64,000 nt of DNA from Seonamhaeicola aphaedonensis (lineage in GTDB: Bacteria > Bacteroidota > Bacteroidia > Flavobacteriales > Flavobacteriaceae). A program made the position numbers and the translations under genes. The notes beneath the pieces were generated by a model. It made no database searches. It was not told the DNA's origin and was given only the letters and a program-made list of their open reading frames with translations. Where the stretch lies: NCBI RefSeq assembly GCF_003386195.1, contig NZ_QRDX01000009.1, forward strand, positions 62,001 to 126,000, in the 5' to 3' direction. Positions 52,415-61,175 of this stretch are shown one piece after another (the stretch's first letter is position 1; the number at the start of each line of letters is the position of its first letter).

Positions 52415-53323
52415 ATGAAACAACCTCTATTCCTTTTTACAATTTTTGCAATTCTATTATCCTGTAATCCATCAAAAAAACAAACCAATCCAGATTCAGA
52501 AGAATGGGTTTTCCTATTTAACGGAAATGATCTTACGGGATGGGATATTAAAATTTCTGGTCATGAGTTAAACGACAACTATAAAGAAACATTTATTGTG
52601 CAAGACAGTATGATAAGAGTGAACTATAATAATTATGAAACTTTTGACGATAAATTTGGACACATGTATTACGAAACCCCCTTTTCATATTATAAGTTGA
52701 GTTTTGATTATAGGTTTATAGGTAAACAAACTCCAGGAGGGGCACATTGGAACGTAAGAAACAGCGGTGTTATGCTGCATTCCCAATCTGCTGCAAGTAT
52801 TGAAATAGGACAAACTTTTCCCGTTTCTGTAGAATTGCAATTATTGGGTGGACTAAACGATGGTATAAGACAAACTGCCAATGTTTGTACGCCTGGAACT
52901 GCTGTAGTATTTAATGACACCATCAACTTTGAGCATTGTATCCGATCTAACTCCAAAACATTTAATGGTGATCAGTGGGTTCATGTAGATGCCACGATAA
53001 TGGGTGGCGAATACATGGAGTTTTTTGTTAATGGTGTATCGGTTTTAAAATTCGACAAACCTCAAATTAATGGCGGATTTTCTTTTGAATGGGAAAAAGG
53101 TAAAGATTGGGACCGAAATAAAATTGTTAGAGATAAGCAAAGTTGGATAGCCAAAAAAGGAACCATTTTAACTGAAGGTTATATTGCATTGCAAGCTGAA
53201 AGCAGCCCTATAGATTTTAAAAACATTAAACTTTTAGACCTATGCGGTTGTATGGACCCAAAAGCAAGAAATTATAAAACCTATTATATTAAGGATAAGC
53301 CTGAGAGCTGTGAATACAAATGA
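52415..53323 (+). CDS. DUF1080 / 3-keto-disaccharide hydrolase-like lipoprotein
   Basis: This 302-aa protein from ATG 52415 has a lipoprotein signal KQPLFLFTIFAILLSC. The TTG at 52406 adds only three residues and is less likely. The body has the DUF1080 sandwich pattern WVFLFNGNDLTGWDIK, YKLSFDYRFIGKQ, NSGVMLHSQ, QWVHVDATIMGGEYMEFFVNG and GYIALQAESSPIDFKNIKL. Relatives are concanavalin-like hydrolases acting on 3-keto-glycosides. The C-terminal extension CGCMDPKARNYKTYY with a later ESCEY is Cys-rich and not part of the core domain. It follows the YceI gene but a hairpin lies between them. Confidence 0.85.
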   Translation: MKQPLFLFTIFAILLSCNPSKKQTNPDSEEWVFLFNGNDLTGWDIKISGHELNDNYKETFIVQDSMIRVNYNNYETFDDKFGHMYYETPFSYYKLSFDYRFIGKQTPGGAHWNVRNSGVMLHSQSAASIEIGQTFPVSVELQLLGGLNDGIRQTANVCTPGTAVVFNDTINFEHCIRSNSKTFNGDQWVHVDATIMGGEYMEFFVNGVSVLKFDKPQINGGFSFEWEKGKDWDRNKIVRDKQSWIAKKGTILTEGYIALQAESSPIDFKNIKLLDLCGCMDPKARNYKTYYIKDKPESCEYK

Positions 53324-53328
53324 TTGAA

Positions 53329-53351
53329 AAAATTATTGTTCTAATAATTTT
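53329..53351. terminator. Possible AT-only terminator
   Basis: AAAATTATT and AATAATTTT form a 9-bp stem with a 5-base loop between the convergent ends at 53323 and 53385. It is all A/T and therefore weak. Confidence 0.35.
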
Positions 53352-53384
53352 AAACTAAAGACAAGAACTCATTAAAACTACCCA

Positions 53385-54287
53385 TTAAATCAAATCCTCT
53401 AAGGCAGGCTTTAAATGATGATACTTAAAATGAAAACCTTTACTTTCTATTTTTTTAGAACTAACCCGCTGACTATCAAATAAAACTGTATGCATTTCAC
53501 CAAGTACAAGTTTCATTACAAACTTTGGAATATTTGGCAAAACCAATGGCTTTCTCAGGACTTTAGCAATGGTACGTGTTAACTCCTTATTTGTAACAGG
53601 GTTTGGTGCAACACCATTGTAATTACCTATTAAACCATTTTTGAGGATGAACAAAAACATATTGGCTAAATCTTCTATATGAATCCATGATTGCCATTGT
53701 TTCCCACTTCCAAAAGCTGCTCCCAAACCAAATCGAATTGGTTTAACCATTTGGGGTAATGCCCCTCCTTTGTTTGACATTACTAAACCAATTCTTACTT
53801 TTGAAGTGGAAATATTAACATCTGTAAATAATTCAACCGCTGCTTCCCATTGCTTAACTACTTCTCCTAGAAATGTTTTATCAAACCCCTTAAAATTTTC
53901 TTCATAGTAGTTAGTGAGAGAACTGGGATAAACACTTATACCACTTGCAGATACTACTTGTTTTATGTTATGAGATTCTCCTTTTAAAGCGTTAACTAAA
54001 AGCTTAACTCCTTCCACTCTACTAGAAATGATTTCTTTTTTATACTCTGGTGTCCATTTTTTTGATACTGTAGCTCCAGCTAGATGGATAATGGCATCTA
54101 CATTCCTAAAACATGCTTTGTCTATTTCTTGGCTCTCCAAGTTCCAATAAAACCCTTGATAATTTCCATCAGTCTTAATTTTAGATTTATTGGTAGTCAA
54201 ATAATTAACCAATATGCCTTGTTCATGACAAGATTTAACAATTTGTTGACCTATGAGACCTGTGGCTCCTGTTATTAATACCCTCAT
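53385..54287 (-). CDS. TIGR01777 family epimerase (SDR superfamily)
   Basis: This 300-aa protein has a Rossmann start RVLITGATGLIGQQIV, the family-typical DAIIHLAGATVSKKWTPEYKKEI (split over two elements), SSRVEGVKLLVNAL, SGISVYPSS in place of the usual catalytic Tyr segment, FGSGKQWQSWIHIEDL, and the C-terminal DUF1731-like region VLRKPLVLPNIPKFVMKLVLG. These proteins are related to SDR39U1, and the substrate is unknown. It is monocistronic or weakly linked to mnmD upstream, 171 bases away. Confidence 0.88.
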   Translation of the reverse strand: MRVLITGATGLIGQQIVKSCHEQGILVNYLTTNKSKIKTDGNYQGFYWNLESQEIDKACFRNVDAIIHLAGATVSKKWTPEYKKEIISSRVEGVKLLVNALKGESHNIKQVVSASGISVYPSSLTNYYEENFKGFDKTFLGEVVKQWEAAVELFTDVNISTSKVRIGLVMSNKGGALPQMVKPIRFGLGAAFGSGKQWQSWIHIEDLANMFLFILKNGLIGNYNGVAPNPVTNKELTRTIAKVLRKPLVLPNIPKFVMKLVLGEMHTVLFDSQRVSSKKIESKGFHFKYHHLKPALEDLI

Positions 54288-54458
54288 ACTTTAAAATTAC
54301 GAAATGGTGCCTCCAATTGCTAATAAATTAAGTTAGGTTTAACAATTGGGACAAATGACATAGGGCTGTAACTGCTCACTATATGCTGTTAACTAAATAC
54401 TTGGTTGCCCATAACATTTAGCTCTTAATCAAATTATAAATTATTGAATCGCTAAATA

Positions 54459-55175
54459 TCACGCTCCTTTACATGCACGTAACATTTCCCTTTTACCGGG
54501 AGGACCTGGGAGTTTTTCTACTGAAAACCCAACAGACTGCATAGCTCTGCGCACACTTCCTTTTGCAGAATAGGTCACCAAAACACCATTGTCTTTTAAA
54601 GCGTTAAACATTTTTTTGAATATGTCTTCTGTCCATAATTCTGGTTGTACCCGGGCACCAAAAGCATCAAAATAAATAAGATGAAAAGCATTGCTGTCTT
54701 CAATATCGTCAAAACATTTATGTTGTTTTGTAAGTGAAAATTTTTGAGAAATCTGATGCTTTTCCTCCCAGGAAACATCATGAATTTTATTAAAAACCAT
54801 CTTGCACTGTGGCATATTTAATTCAGAAGCATAATTCAAAAGTTCTATTTCATCTTTAGAAACAGGATATCCTTCAACACCTACATAATCAATTTGGGTT
54901 TTAATCTTAGCAGATTCCAAAAATGTGATCAAAGCATTAAGGCCTGTTCCAAAACCAATTTCTAGAATGGATAAATCATTTTGAGACTTATCGACTCTGC
55001 TCGAAGTGAGGTCAACATTTAATTCATTTACGTTCCAAAGATGATGTAACCCATGTTTTATGAATACATGATATGCTTCTTGAATGGCACCATATTTAGA
55101 ATGGTATTGTTCATTCCACTCTGGAATATGAATGGTGGTTGAACCATCAGCAGTAATAATAATTTCTCTTTTCAC
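54459..55175 (-). CDS. mnmD: tRNA 5-methylaminomethyl-2-thiouridine methyltransferase MnmD
   Basis: MnmD completes mnm5s2U at the wobble position of certain tRNAs using S-adenosylmethionine. This 238-aa protein is the stand-alone form without the MnmC oxidoreductase domain, as is usual outside gamma-proteobacteria. Marks are the N-terminal EWNEQYHSKYGAIQEAYHVFI, the SAM loop ILEIGFGTGLNALI, LIYFDAFGARVQPELWTEDIF and the C-terminal TYSAKGSVRRAMQSVGF followed by LPGPPGKREML. It is 102 bases from the unknown lipoprotein gene on the same strand. Confidence 0.93.
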   Translation of the reverse strand: MKREIIITADGSTTIHIPEWNEQYHSKYGAIQEAYHVFIKHGLHHLWNVNELNVDLTSSRVDKSQNDLSILEIGFGTGLNALITFLESAKIKTQIDYVGVEGYPVSKDEIELLNYASELNMPQCKMVFNKIHDVSWEEKHQISQKFSLTKQHKCFDDIEDSNAFHLIYFDAFGARVQPELWTEDIFKKMFNALKDNGVLVTYSAKGSVRRAMQSVGFSVEKLPGPPGKREMLRACKGA

Positions 55176-55277
55176 TATTGAGATATTAAAAAACTAATAA
55201 ACATAGAATTAGAGGTTTCCTTATATGAAAATTTCACTTTAAAATGGTTAAATAATGAAATTTGGGAATGGATTTAC

Positions 55278-56615
55278 TTATATGTTTAAACCTATATCTA
55301 AAAGAGCTACAGCATCTTTGATTTCTTTTGGAGTTCCATAGATTATATAAATTTCATTTCTATAGGCTTCATAAATATTATCGTCTAGTTGGGTTCTATT
55401 AATCATACCTCTAATCCTATTTGAAAATCCATATTTACTCATAGTTGGTATCCTTTTGAGATCATAAGACAATTTGATAAGATTACCTCTAAAATCTTTA
55501 TAGGCTATACTGTTATCTGTTTCATTAACACCAATAATCACATTTTTATTAACATCTGTTTTAGGCTGGTATAAACCTAAAGCCTTTCCTTGAGTTTCTA
55601 TATTAGAATCGGAAAGTATAAAAACGGTATTATCAGCATCTGGAAAACCACTACCAACACTCTCTTTGTCAGTAATAGCCCATTGTCCATTCGTTTTCCT
55701 GTAATATAGATATTTTGTAGTCCATACACTCCTATCATGTCTAAGAGACCAAACACCTGTCATTACATTCATATCATTATCAGAACCTGGATGCACTCCA
55801 CTTGGAGCCTTTATGGAAATGTCCGATTGTACAGCATTTGGATTCCATAATTTTGTACCGGCACGATGTTGGTTGATACAATGCCCTGGAGGACGAATAA
55901 ATGAAATTTGATAATAGTGTTTTACGATACTTATAGATATTCCGTATTGTCCTGAAATATCTTCATAGGTTCCATAATAATCAAATTCACTTTTAACCTC
56001 ATCCAATTGTTTACCTTCCAATTCTTCTTCGTCAAGTCCATCTTCATCAGAGTTTCCTCCGTCATTTCTATATGGGTCCTCTCCAATATTTTCCCAGCGT
56101 GTAAAATCATATTGTCCATCGCCATGCCAAAGCGCCAAAGGCCTAGGCTCTACAATTAATTTTTTTCCATCTTCTGTTTGTGTAATGGCACATGGTGAAC
56201 CTAAGGTTTCAAAAAAACCAGCTTGAGTAGGGTTGTATCTGCCACCATGAGAAGCATCTCTAATGGCCACCTGACCTGCTCTACCATACCTATCTGATTC
56301 TGGCCCCATAATATCTCCCAAACCAGGAATAACCACCTCGTTTATCACTCCTCCACCATTTGAGGTAATTCCTATTTGAAAACCTGATGGGCCAGATTGT
56401 AAATGATGCGTAGTAACCCTTGGGTTAGATTCAGATATGATATCAAAAGTCTCTGAGGCTTCCGGTGTTTCTTCTTTTGGCTCTTCTACTTCTTCTTCTT
56501 TTTCTTCAGGCATTTCAATTTCAGGTGCCTCTTCGATATCCCCACTTTTTTGGCAATTCAAAAATAATTGACTAACCAAAAACAAACTAAAAACTGTAAG
56601 TCTGAATAATTTCAT
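55278..56615 (-). CDS. Unknown lipoprotein, 445 aa
   Basis: I do not recognise a family. The N-terminus is a lipoprotein signal KLFRLTVFSLFLVSQLFLNC. A strongly acidic, Pro/Glu-rich linker (residues ~27-55) lifts the mature domain off the membrane. The rest looks like an all-beta domain with FQIGITSNGGGVINEVVIPG near the N-terminus and the DRYGRAGQVAIRDASHGGRYNPTQ segment, a pattern reminiscent of carbohydrate-binding or mutarotase-like sandwiches. A second acidic insert rich in Asp, Glu and Gly lies near residues 185-205 and may bind calcium. A role at the cell surface, possibly in glycan handling, is only a guess. Confidence 0.5.
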   Translation of the reverse strand: MKLFRLTVFSLFLVSQLFLNCQKSGDIEEAPEIEMPEEKEEEVEEPKEETPEASETFDIISESNPRVTTHHLQSGPSGFQIGITSNGGGVINEVVIPGLGDIMGPESDRYGRAGQVAIRDASHGGRYNPTQAGFFETLGSPCAITQTEDGKKLIVEPRPLALWHGDGQYDFTRWENIGEDPYRNDGGNSDEDGLDEEELEGKQLDEVKSEFDYYGTYEDISGQYGISISIVKHYYQISFIRPPGHCINQHRAGTKLWNPNAVQSDISIKAPSGVHPGSDNDMNVMTGVWSLRHDRSVWTTKYLYYRKTNGQWAITDKESVGSGFPDADNTVFILSDSNIETQGKALGLYQPKTDVNKNVIIGVNETDNSIAYKDFRGNLIKLSYDLKRIPTMSKYGFSNRIRGMINRTQLDDNIYEAYRNEIYIIYGTPKEIKDAVALLDIGLNI

Positions 56616-56925
56616 ATTCTAATTAAATTTTATTAAATCTATAGAACAAATATTACTTAAAGAAACATTTTATCCATCCTGTAGTGTATGCAAACATATT
56701 GATTTGAAGAAAACGAAGAAATAGCCATAGAATTATTATAGAACTACCTCATTTTAAGGCAGGAATTATAAAAATCTCTATTTAAACATACCCAATATTA
56801 ATACATAAATATAACAACACAATTATTGGTTTTATAATATGAAAATTTCAATTTTAAATGATTTAAATAAAGACAACTATTTTTAACGTTTTTATTATAA
56901 CTTTGTCTTGTAAAATGATGAGATT
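56616..56925. other. Divergent intergenic region
   Basis: These 310 AT-rich bases lie between the divergent starts of the unknown lipoprotein gene and ilvE. The right end carries a good -7 box for ilvE. The left part should carry the promoter of the lipoprotein gene, but the nearest match (AATATTTG on the minus strand) is imperfect. No gene is seen. Confidence 0.6.
56898..56905 (+). promoter_or_regulatory. Candidate -7 box of ilvE (TAACTTTG)
   Basis: This exact TAnnTTTG match lies 20 bases before the ilvE start codon. The -33 region is AT-rich without a clear TTG. Confidence 0.55.
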
Positions 56926-57993
56926 ATGAGCACAATAATCAATGACATAGAGATTATAAAAGCAGAGTCTTCTAAAATTAATGAGGTGGACTTTGACAAT
57001 TTGACCTTTGGAAGTGTGTTTTCTGACCATATGCTGGTTTGTGATTATAAGGAAGGTAAATGGCAAGCACCTAAAATTATGCCTTATCAACCAATCACAT
57101 TAGACCCTTCTGCAAAGATTTTCCATTACGGACAGTCCGTCTTTGAAGGTATGAAAGCATACAAAGATGTAGATCAAAATGTCTGGTTATTTCGTCCTTT
57201 AGATAACTTTAAGCGTTTAAATATTTCGTCTAAACGTCTATCAATTCCGGAATTGCCTGAAGCATATTTCATGGAAGGACTGAAAGCGTTATTAGAACTT
57301 GATAAAGATTGGATTCCAACAAATGATGGAAGTTCATTATATATTCGTCCGTTTGTTTTTGCATCTGGACAAGGGTTTCATGCGTCTCCTGCTGATGAAT
57401 ATAAATTTATAATCTGTACTGCTCCTTCTGGATCGTATTTTTCCGGTGATGTAAAAGTTCTCATTGAAGAAACGTATTCTAGATCTGCAAATGGCGGTGT
57501 TGGGTTTGCAAAAGCAGGTGGGAATTACGCTGGACAGTTTTATCCGACACAATTAGCAAAAGCCAAAGGTTATCATCAGGTTATTTGGACCGACGATAAC
57601 ACACATGAATACATCGAGGAAGCCGGTGCTATGAATATTTTTGTTAGGATAAATGATACTTTGATTACAGCTCCAACAAGTGATAGGATCCTTGATGGTA
57701 TTACGCGGAAAAGCATTATTGAATTAGCAGAATCTGAAGGTATCGATGTAGAAGTTAAAAAAATAACTGTAACGGAAGTTGTTGAAGCTGCTAAAAATGG
57801 AACACTAAAAGAAATGTTTGGTGCTGGTACGGCGGCCGTAGTCTCTCCGATTTCTGCGTTTGGATACAAAGGCACAGACTACGAATTACCTAAGTTAAAT
57901 GATACGTATGCAAGTTTCTTAAAAAAACGTATTACAGACATTCAAACCAATAAAACTGAAGACCCATTTGGATGGCGTTTTAAAGTTGTTTAG
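56926..57993 (+). CDS. ilvE: Branched-chain amino acid aminotransferase
   Basis: This class IV PLP aminotransferase performs the last step of valine, leucine and isoleucine synthesis. The 355-aa length is that of the larger IlvE/BCAT type. Features are FGSVFSDHMLV, DPSAKIFHYGQSVFEGMKAY, LYIRPFVFASG, the PLP-lysine block NGGVGFAKAGGNYAGQ, the EYIEEAGAMNIF motif that contacts PLP, and EMFGAGTAAVVSPI at the C-terminal side. It has its own promoter-like box and a strong terminator, so it is a single-gene unit. Confidence 0.95.
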   Translation: MSTIINDIEIIKAESSKINEVDFDNLTFGSVFSDHMLVCDYKEGKWQAPKIMPYQPITLDPSAKIFHYGQSVFEGMKAYKDVDQNVWLFRPLDNFKRLNISSKRLSIPELPEAYFMEGLKALLELDKDWIPTNDGSSLYIRPFVFASGQGFHASPADEYKFIICTAPSGSYFSGDVKVLIEETYSRSANGGVGFAKAGGNYAGQFYPTQLAKAKGYHQVIWTDDNTHEYIEEAGAMNIFVRINDTLITAPTSDRILDGITRKSIIELAESEGIDVEVKKITVTEVVEAAKNGTLKEMFGAGTAAVVSPISAFGYKGTDYELPKLNDTYASFLKKRITDIQTNKTEDPFGWRFKVV

Positions 57994-58007
57994 TAACTAA
58001 TTGAGCA

Positions 58008-58043
58008 TAAAAAAAAGAGGAACATTAATGTTCCTCTTTTTTT
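58008..58043. terminator. Bidirectional terminator after ilvE
   Basis: A near-perfect long palindrome AAAGAGGAACATT/AATGTTCCTCTTT is flanked by an A-run on the left and a T-run on the right. It serves ilvE and the convergent MazG-like gene. Confidence 0.93.
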
Positions 58044-58072
58044 GGATTCTTCTTGAATGATAAATTACAAAG

Positions 58073-58459
58073 TTATTTTTTCAAAATAGCATCTATGTTT
58101 GGTTTAAAATAATGAGGTCCTTTTAATACCTTACCATCTTCTCGATAAATAGGTTCTCCATCTTCACCTAATTTACTCATATTACTACGTTGAATTTCTT
58201 CAAAAACTTCCTCAATTTTATATTGTAGACCATGCTCAATGATAGTACCACATAAAATGTAAAGCATATCTCCTAAGGCGTCTGCTACTTCAACCAAATC
58301 ACCATCATTAGCAGCATCTAAATACTCTTCATTTTCTTCACGCATTAATTTATAACGCAACATATTTTTTTCTGCTCCTAAATTGGCTTTAGGGCTTTCT
58401 CTATGACCTATTTTAAACGCTGTATGAAATGCTTTAACTGCCTCAATTTTGTCTTTCAT
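58073..58459 (-). CDS. MazG-like / PRA-PH-type nucleotide pyrophosphohydrolase
   Basis: This 128-aa all-alpha NTP pyrophosphohydrolase has the metal-binding pattern REENEEYLDAANDGDLVEVADALGDMLY, split around the central acidic EExxE and ExxD residues. The start KAFHTAFKIGHRESPKAN is usual for the phosphoribosyl-ATP pyrophosphohydrolase-like group in Bacteroidota. It probably cleaves a nucleoside triphosphate (house-cleaning) and is not the histidine-pathway enzyme, because no his genes are nearby. Its 5' end is 51 bases from a divergent small membrane-protein gene. Confidence 0.85.
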   Translation of the reverse strand: MKDKIEAVKAFHTAFKIGHRESPKANLGAEKNMLRYKLMREENEEYLDAANDGDLVEVADALGDMLYILCGTIIEHGLQYKIEEVFEEIQRSNMSKLGEDGEPIYREDGKVLKGPHYFKPNIDAILKK

Positions 58460-58510
58460 GAATATTTAATATTTAATCTAATTCCTTTACTTTTGCATAA
58501 AAGTAATTAT

Positions 58511-58696
58511 ATGTTTAGTAAAGGTCAAATCATTTTTGGAGTTTTATTCTTTATAGTGTTTGCTATCATTATAGCCTTTACTTATCGAAAAGATATAAAA
58601 CTTCACAAACGCTTTTATGCAGGTAGTATATGGATACTTATTGCCTTTATTGCTTTTATACTTTTTATTGCTGCTATTAAATTTTTCTTCAAATAG
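58511..58696 (+). CDS. Small membrane protein, 61 aa
   Basis: ATG 58511 opens a 61-aa protein with two hydrophobic helices (GQIIFGVLFFIVFAIIIAF and WILIAFIAFILFIAAIKFF) joined by a basic loop RKDIKLHKRFYAG. A longer reading from 58403 would overlap the divergent gene and has no support. I know of similar small two-helix proteins in Flavobacteriaceae but no function. It faces away from the MazG-like gene and has its own short upstream region. Confidence 0.6.
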   Translation: MFSKGQIIFGVLFFIVFAIIIAFTYRKDIKLHKRFYAGSIWILIAFIAFILFIAAIKFFFK

Positions 58697-58822
58697 TCAA
58701 AAAAATAATATAACGATACACTGGGAAATTTTTGTTTTAAATTGTTATACTAACAAAATAACTAAAATTGACGCAACCTTTTTCTGCCCTTTGCATCTAT
58801 TTAGTAACTAAACCAACTAAAA

Positions 58823-58909
58823 ATGAAGACACTATTAATTATCTCCATTCTTATTGTTATTAATATTTTACTATTAGTTTTTAGTGTAAATAAAAAAACA
58901 GAACCTTGA
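58823..58909 (+). CDS. Candidate 28-aa single-helix membrane protein
   Basis: ATG 58823 encodes a 28-aa peptide with one long hydrophobic stretch (LLIISILIVINILLLVFSV) and a charged tail ending EP. Support comes from three signs: the leader AACCAACTAAAAATG, shared with clear genes in this window; an upstream TTG (58768) with a CCTTTG element ~20 bases downstream as a possible promoter; and a hairpin terminator overlapping its stop. Length alone makes it uncertain. Confidence 0.45.
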   Translation: MKTLLIISILIVINILLLVFSVNKKTEP

Positions 58910-58925
58910 TTTAAGATTCTGCTTT
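58899..58925. terminator. Bidirectional terminator
   Basis: CAGAA...CTT pairs with AAG...TTCTG (one mismatch). On the minus strand it is followed by seven T residues, a good terminator for the DPP III-type gene. On the plus strand it ends the 28-aa frame. Confidence 0.75.
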
Positions 58926-58950
58926 GTTTAAAAAAGCACTTATAATTTAG

Positions 58951-60990
58951 TTAGTTTACTTCTGGTAAAAAATTATAATTTCTACTATAATCTAACATTT
59001 GGTCAGCAAATGTTTTGGGCTGTATTACTTCAATAGCTGTAATTTCTCCAACTTCATTTTTCTCAGCCATTAATACTGGATTCACAAAACCTGAATAAGG
59101 AGCCGACGTAAATTGTTTGTTCCTTTCTAAAACTTCAGCATGAATAGCTTGGTCTACTTTTACACCGTAGCCTTCTACCAATTGTTCTACGGCGGCATAG
59201 TCACCTTCAGATTTTATGCGTTGTGTTTCACGTAATAAATCACCAAAAAGCTCACGAAGCTTTTCGTAATTATTAATATTGAAATAGGTCTTTCCGTTTT
59301 TAACTACTTTTTCTATTATATTATCTTCCTTTCCTTTTTCAAAAACCCAAGCACTCACCCATTGCCTGTTTCTCATGTGGGCTTCTTCCACATCATCACC
59401 TAAATTTAATCGAATTAACTGCATCATCAGTCCGTTTCTTATATAGCCATCATATGCAGCTTTTCCAACAGCCTGCCAATCATCTACTAAACCCAATTCT
59501 TGAAGCTTTGAATCATACAAGAAATAAAGGGCCACTAAATCTGCACGACCTTCTTCTAAAGTTGAAGCATAATTCTTTAATGTTTCTTTGGTTTCTCCAA
59601 CACCAGGGTTTAATATTCCTGAGGCATGACCAATAACCTCATGTAACGCCGTATGTAACTTATCTGCTAACTGACCATATTTTTCCTCCAATTCATATTC
59701 CTCATCATCATGCACAAATTCCTTTAACCTTCCCGAACTTGCTGAATTATTGTATGCTTCTATTATGTTTCCTAAAGAAACCGATTTACTACCTACGGCA
59801 GCACGAATCCAATTAGCATTTGGTAGATTAACTCCAATAGGGGTACTGGGAGAGGCATCTCCAGCTTCTCCTGCAACATTTACTACTTTATAAGTAACAC
59901 CAACTACATTTGCTTTTTTATGTTCATTCATAATAGATGAATTGTCTTCAAAATATTGGGCATTATCCGATAGCACCTTCATTTTTTGAGACATATCAAA
60001 ATCATTAATCTGAACAATAGTTTCATAAGATCCTCTATATCCTAATGGGTCATTATATACCTCAATAAAGCTATTAATATAATCTATATTACCTTCGGTG
60101 GCATTAGTCCAGGCTACATTGTAGTCATCCCAAATTTGCAAATCGCCCGTTTTATAATATTCAATCAATAAACCAATTGCCTCCCCTTGAGCTTTATTTT
60201 CAGCAACACCTTTGGCCAATTCTAACCACTTGATAATTTCATCAATAGCACTACCGTAAAGTCCACCAGATTTATAAACACGCTCTTTAACTATACCATT
60301 TTCTTTTACCAACTGCGAGTTTAACCCAAACGATAATGGTTTTTCAGGATTAGGTGATTGCTTTGCTGCATAAAAGCTTTCAACATCAGCATTGGTAACA
60401 TTAGGACCATAAAAATTTACCGCAGAAAGCGCCACATTATCAATACCCTTACTCTGATTTACTTTTTTAGAATCTTTATCATTAAAAATAACATCAAAAG
60501 CTTCTCCCTCTAAAGTTATATTCGTACTAGCTAATAACTGCTTAAAATAATCCGCGGAAAAATCTGGTTTTATTTTATCATTAGAATAATGATGATGTAT
60601 GCCGTTACTGAACCAAACTCGTTTTAAATACACCTCAAAAGCCTTCCAATTGTCTGTAGACTTATCACCCTCATAAGAAGTATAAATATTTTCAAGTGCT
60701 TTTCTAATAGTTAAATTATGTCTGTAATTTTGATCCCACATAATATCTCTTCCACTCAAACCTGCTTGCGTAAGATAATAGACTAATTTTTGTTCCTTTA
60801 AAGTCAATTGTTCCCAACCAGGTATTTGATACCTTAAAACTTTGATATCTGCAAATTGTTCAACGGTATAATCGAATTTGTCTTCTTTAGTTATATTATT
60901 AGAATTCACAGATTTCTCTGTTTTACCATCAACACAACCTAATAAAAAAACTAGACTCAATACTATAATTAAAAAGTATTTGAATTTCAT
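58951..60990 (-). CDS. Dipeptidyl-peptidase III-type metallopeptidase lipoprotein (M49)
   Basis: This 679-aa protein has a lipoprotein signal KFKYFLIIVLSLVFLLGC. The zinc motif of family M49 is HEVIGH at residues 450-455, and the third ligand lies in EEGRADLVALYF about 30 residues later. Other conserved segments are YLTQAGLSGRDIMWDQNYRHNLTIR, split over helices, YKSGGLYGSAIDEIIKWLE and NGLMMQLIRLNLGDDVEEAHMRNRQ. DPP III removes dipeptides from the N-terminus of oligopeptides, and here it would act in the periplasm or at the surface. Database entries for this family in Flavobacteriaceae may carry an unrelated dihydrofolate reductase label, which the sequence does not support. Confidence 0.9.
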   Translation of the reverse strand: MKFKYFLIIVLSLVFLLGCVDGKTEKSVNSNNITKEDKFDYTVEQFADIKVLRYQIPGWEQLTLKEQKLVYYLTQAGLSGRDIMWDQNYRHNLTIRKALENIYTSYEGDKSTDNWKAFEVYLKRVWFSNGIHHHYSNDKIKPDFSADYFKQLLASTNITLEGEAFDVIFNDKDSKKVNQSKGIDNVALSAVNFYGPNVTNADVESFYAAKQSPNPEKPLSFGLNSQLVKENGIVKERVYKSGGLYGSAIDEIIKWLELAKGVAENKAQGEAIGLLIEYYKTGDLQIWDDYNVAWTNATEGNIDYINSFIEVYNDPLGYRGSYETIVQINDFDMSQKMKVLSDNAQYFEDNSSIMNEHKKANVVGVTYKVVNVAGEAGDASPSTPIGVNLPNANWIRAAVGSKSVSLGNIIEAYNNSASSGRLKEFVHDDEEYELEEKYGQLADKLHTALHEVIGHASGILNPGVGETKETLKNYASTLEEGRADLVALYFLYDSKLQELGLVDDWQAVGKAAYDGYIRNGLMMQLIRLNLGDDVEEAHMRNRQWVSAWVFEKGKEDNIIEKVVKNGKTYFNINNYEKLRELFGDLLRETQRIKSEGDYAAVEQLVEGYGVKVDQAIHAEVLERNKQFTSAPYSGFVNPVLMAEKNEVGEITAIEVIQPKTFADQMLDYSRNYNFLPEVN

Positions 60991-61140
60991 TTTGAAAATC
61001 TATTTTTATTATTTCTTTTAAAATATTTAAACATTAATTCGAAGCGAATTATTAATTGCAACAAAAATAGATGATTTAAGTAAAAAATCAATGTTAAAAT
61101 ATTGCCAATACTAAAAAATAATAACAACTTAAAAATTGAT

Positions 61141-61148
61141 TATCTTTG
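61141..61148 (+). promoter_or_regulatory. Candidate -7 box (TATCTTTG)
   Basis: This exact TAnnTTTG match overlaps the in-frame TTG at 61146, arguing that the SRPBCC gene starts at ATG 61176. Confidence 0.5.
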
Positions 61149-61175
61149 AGTTACTCAAATACCCTTTTTACTAAA

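Noticed and set aside
58951-60990. Dihydrofolate reductase
   Set aside because: The protein has the M49 zinc motif HEVIGH and a lipoprotein signal, with no DHFR features.
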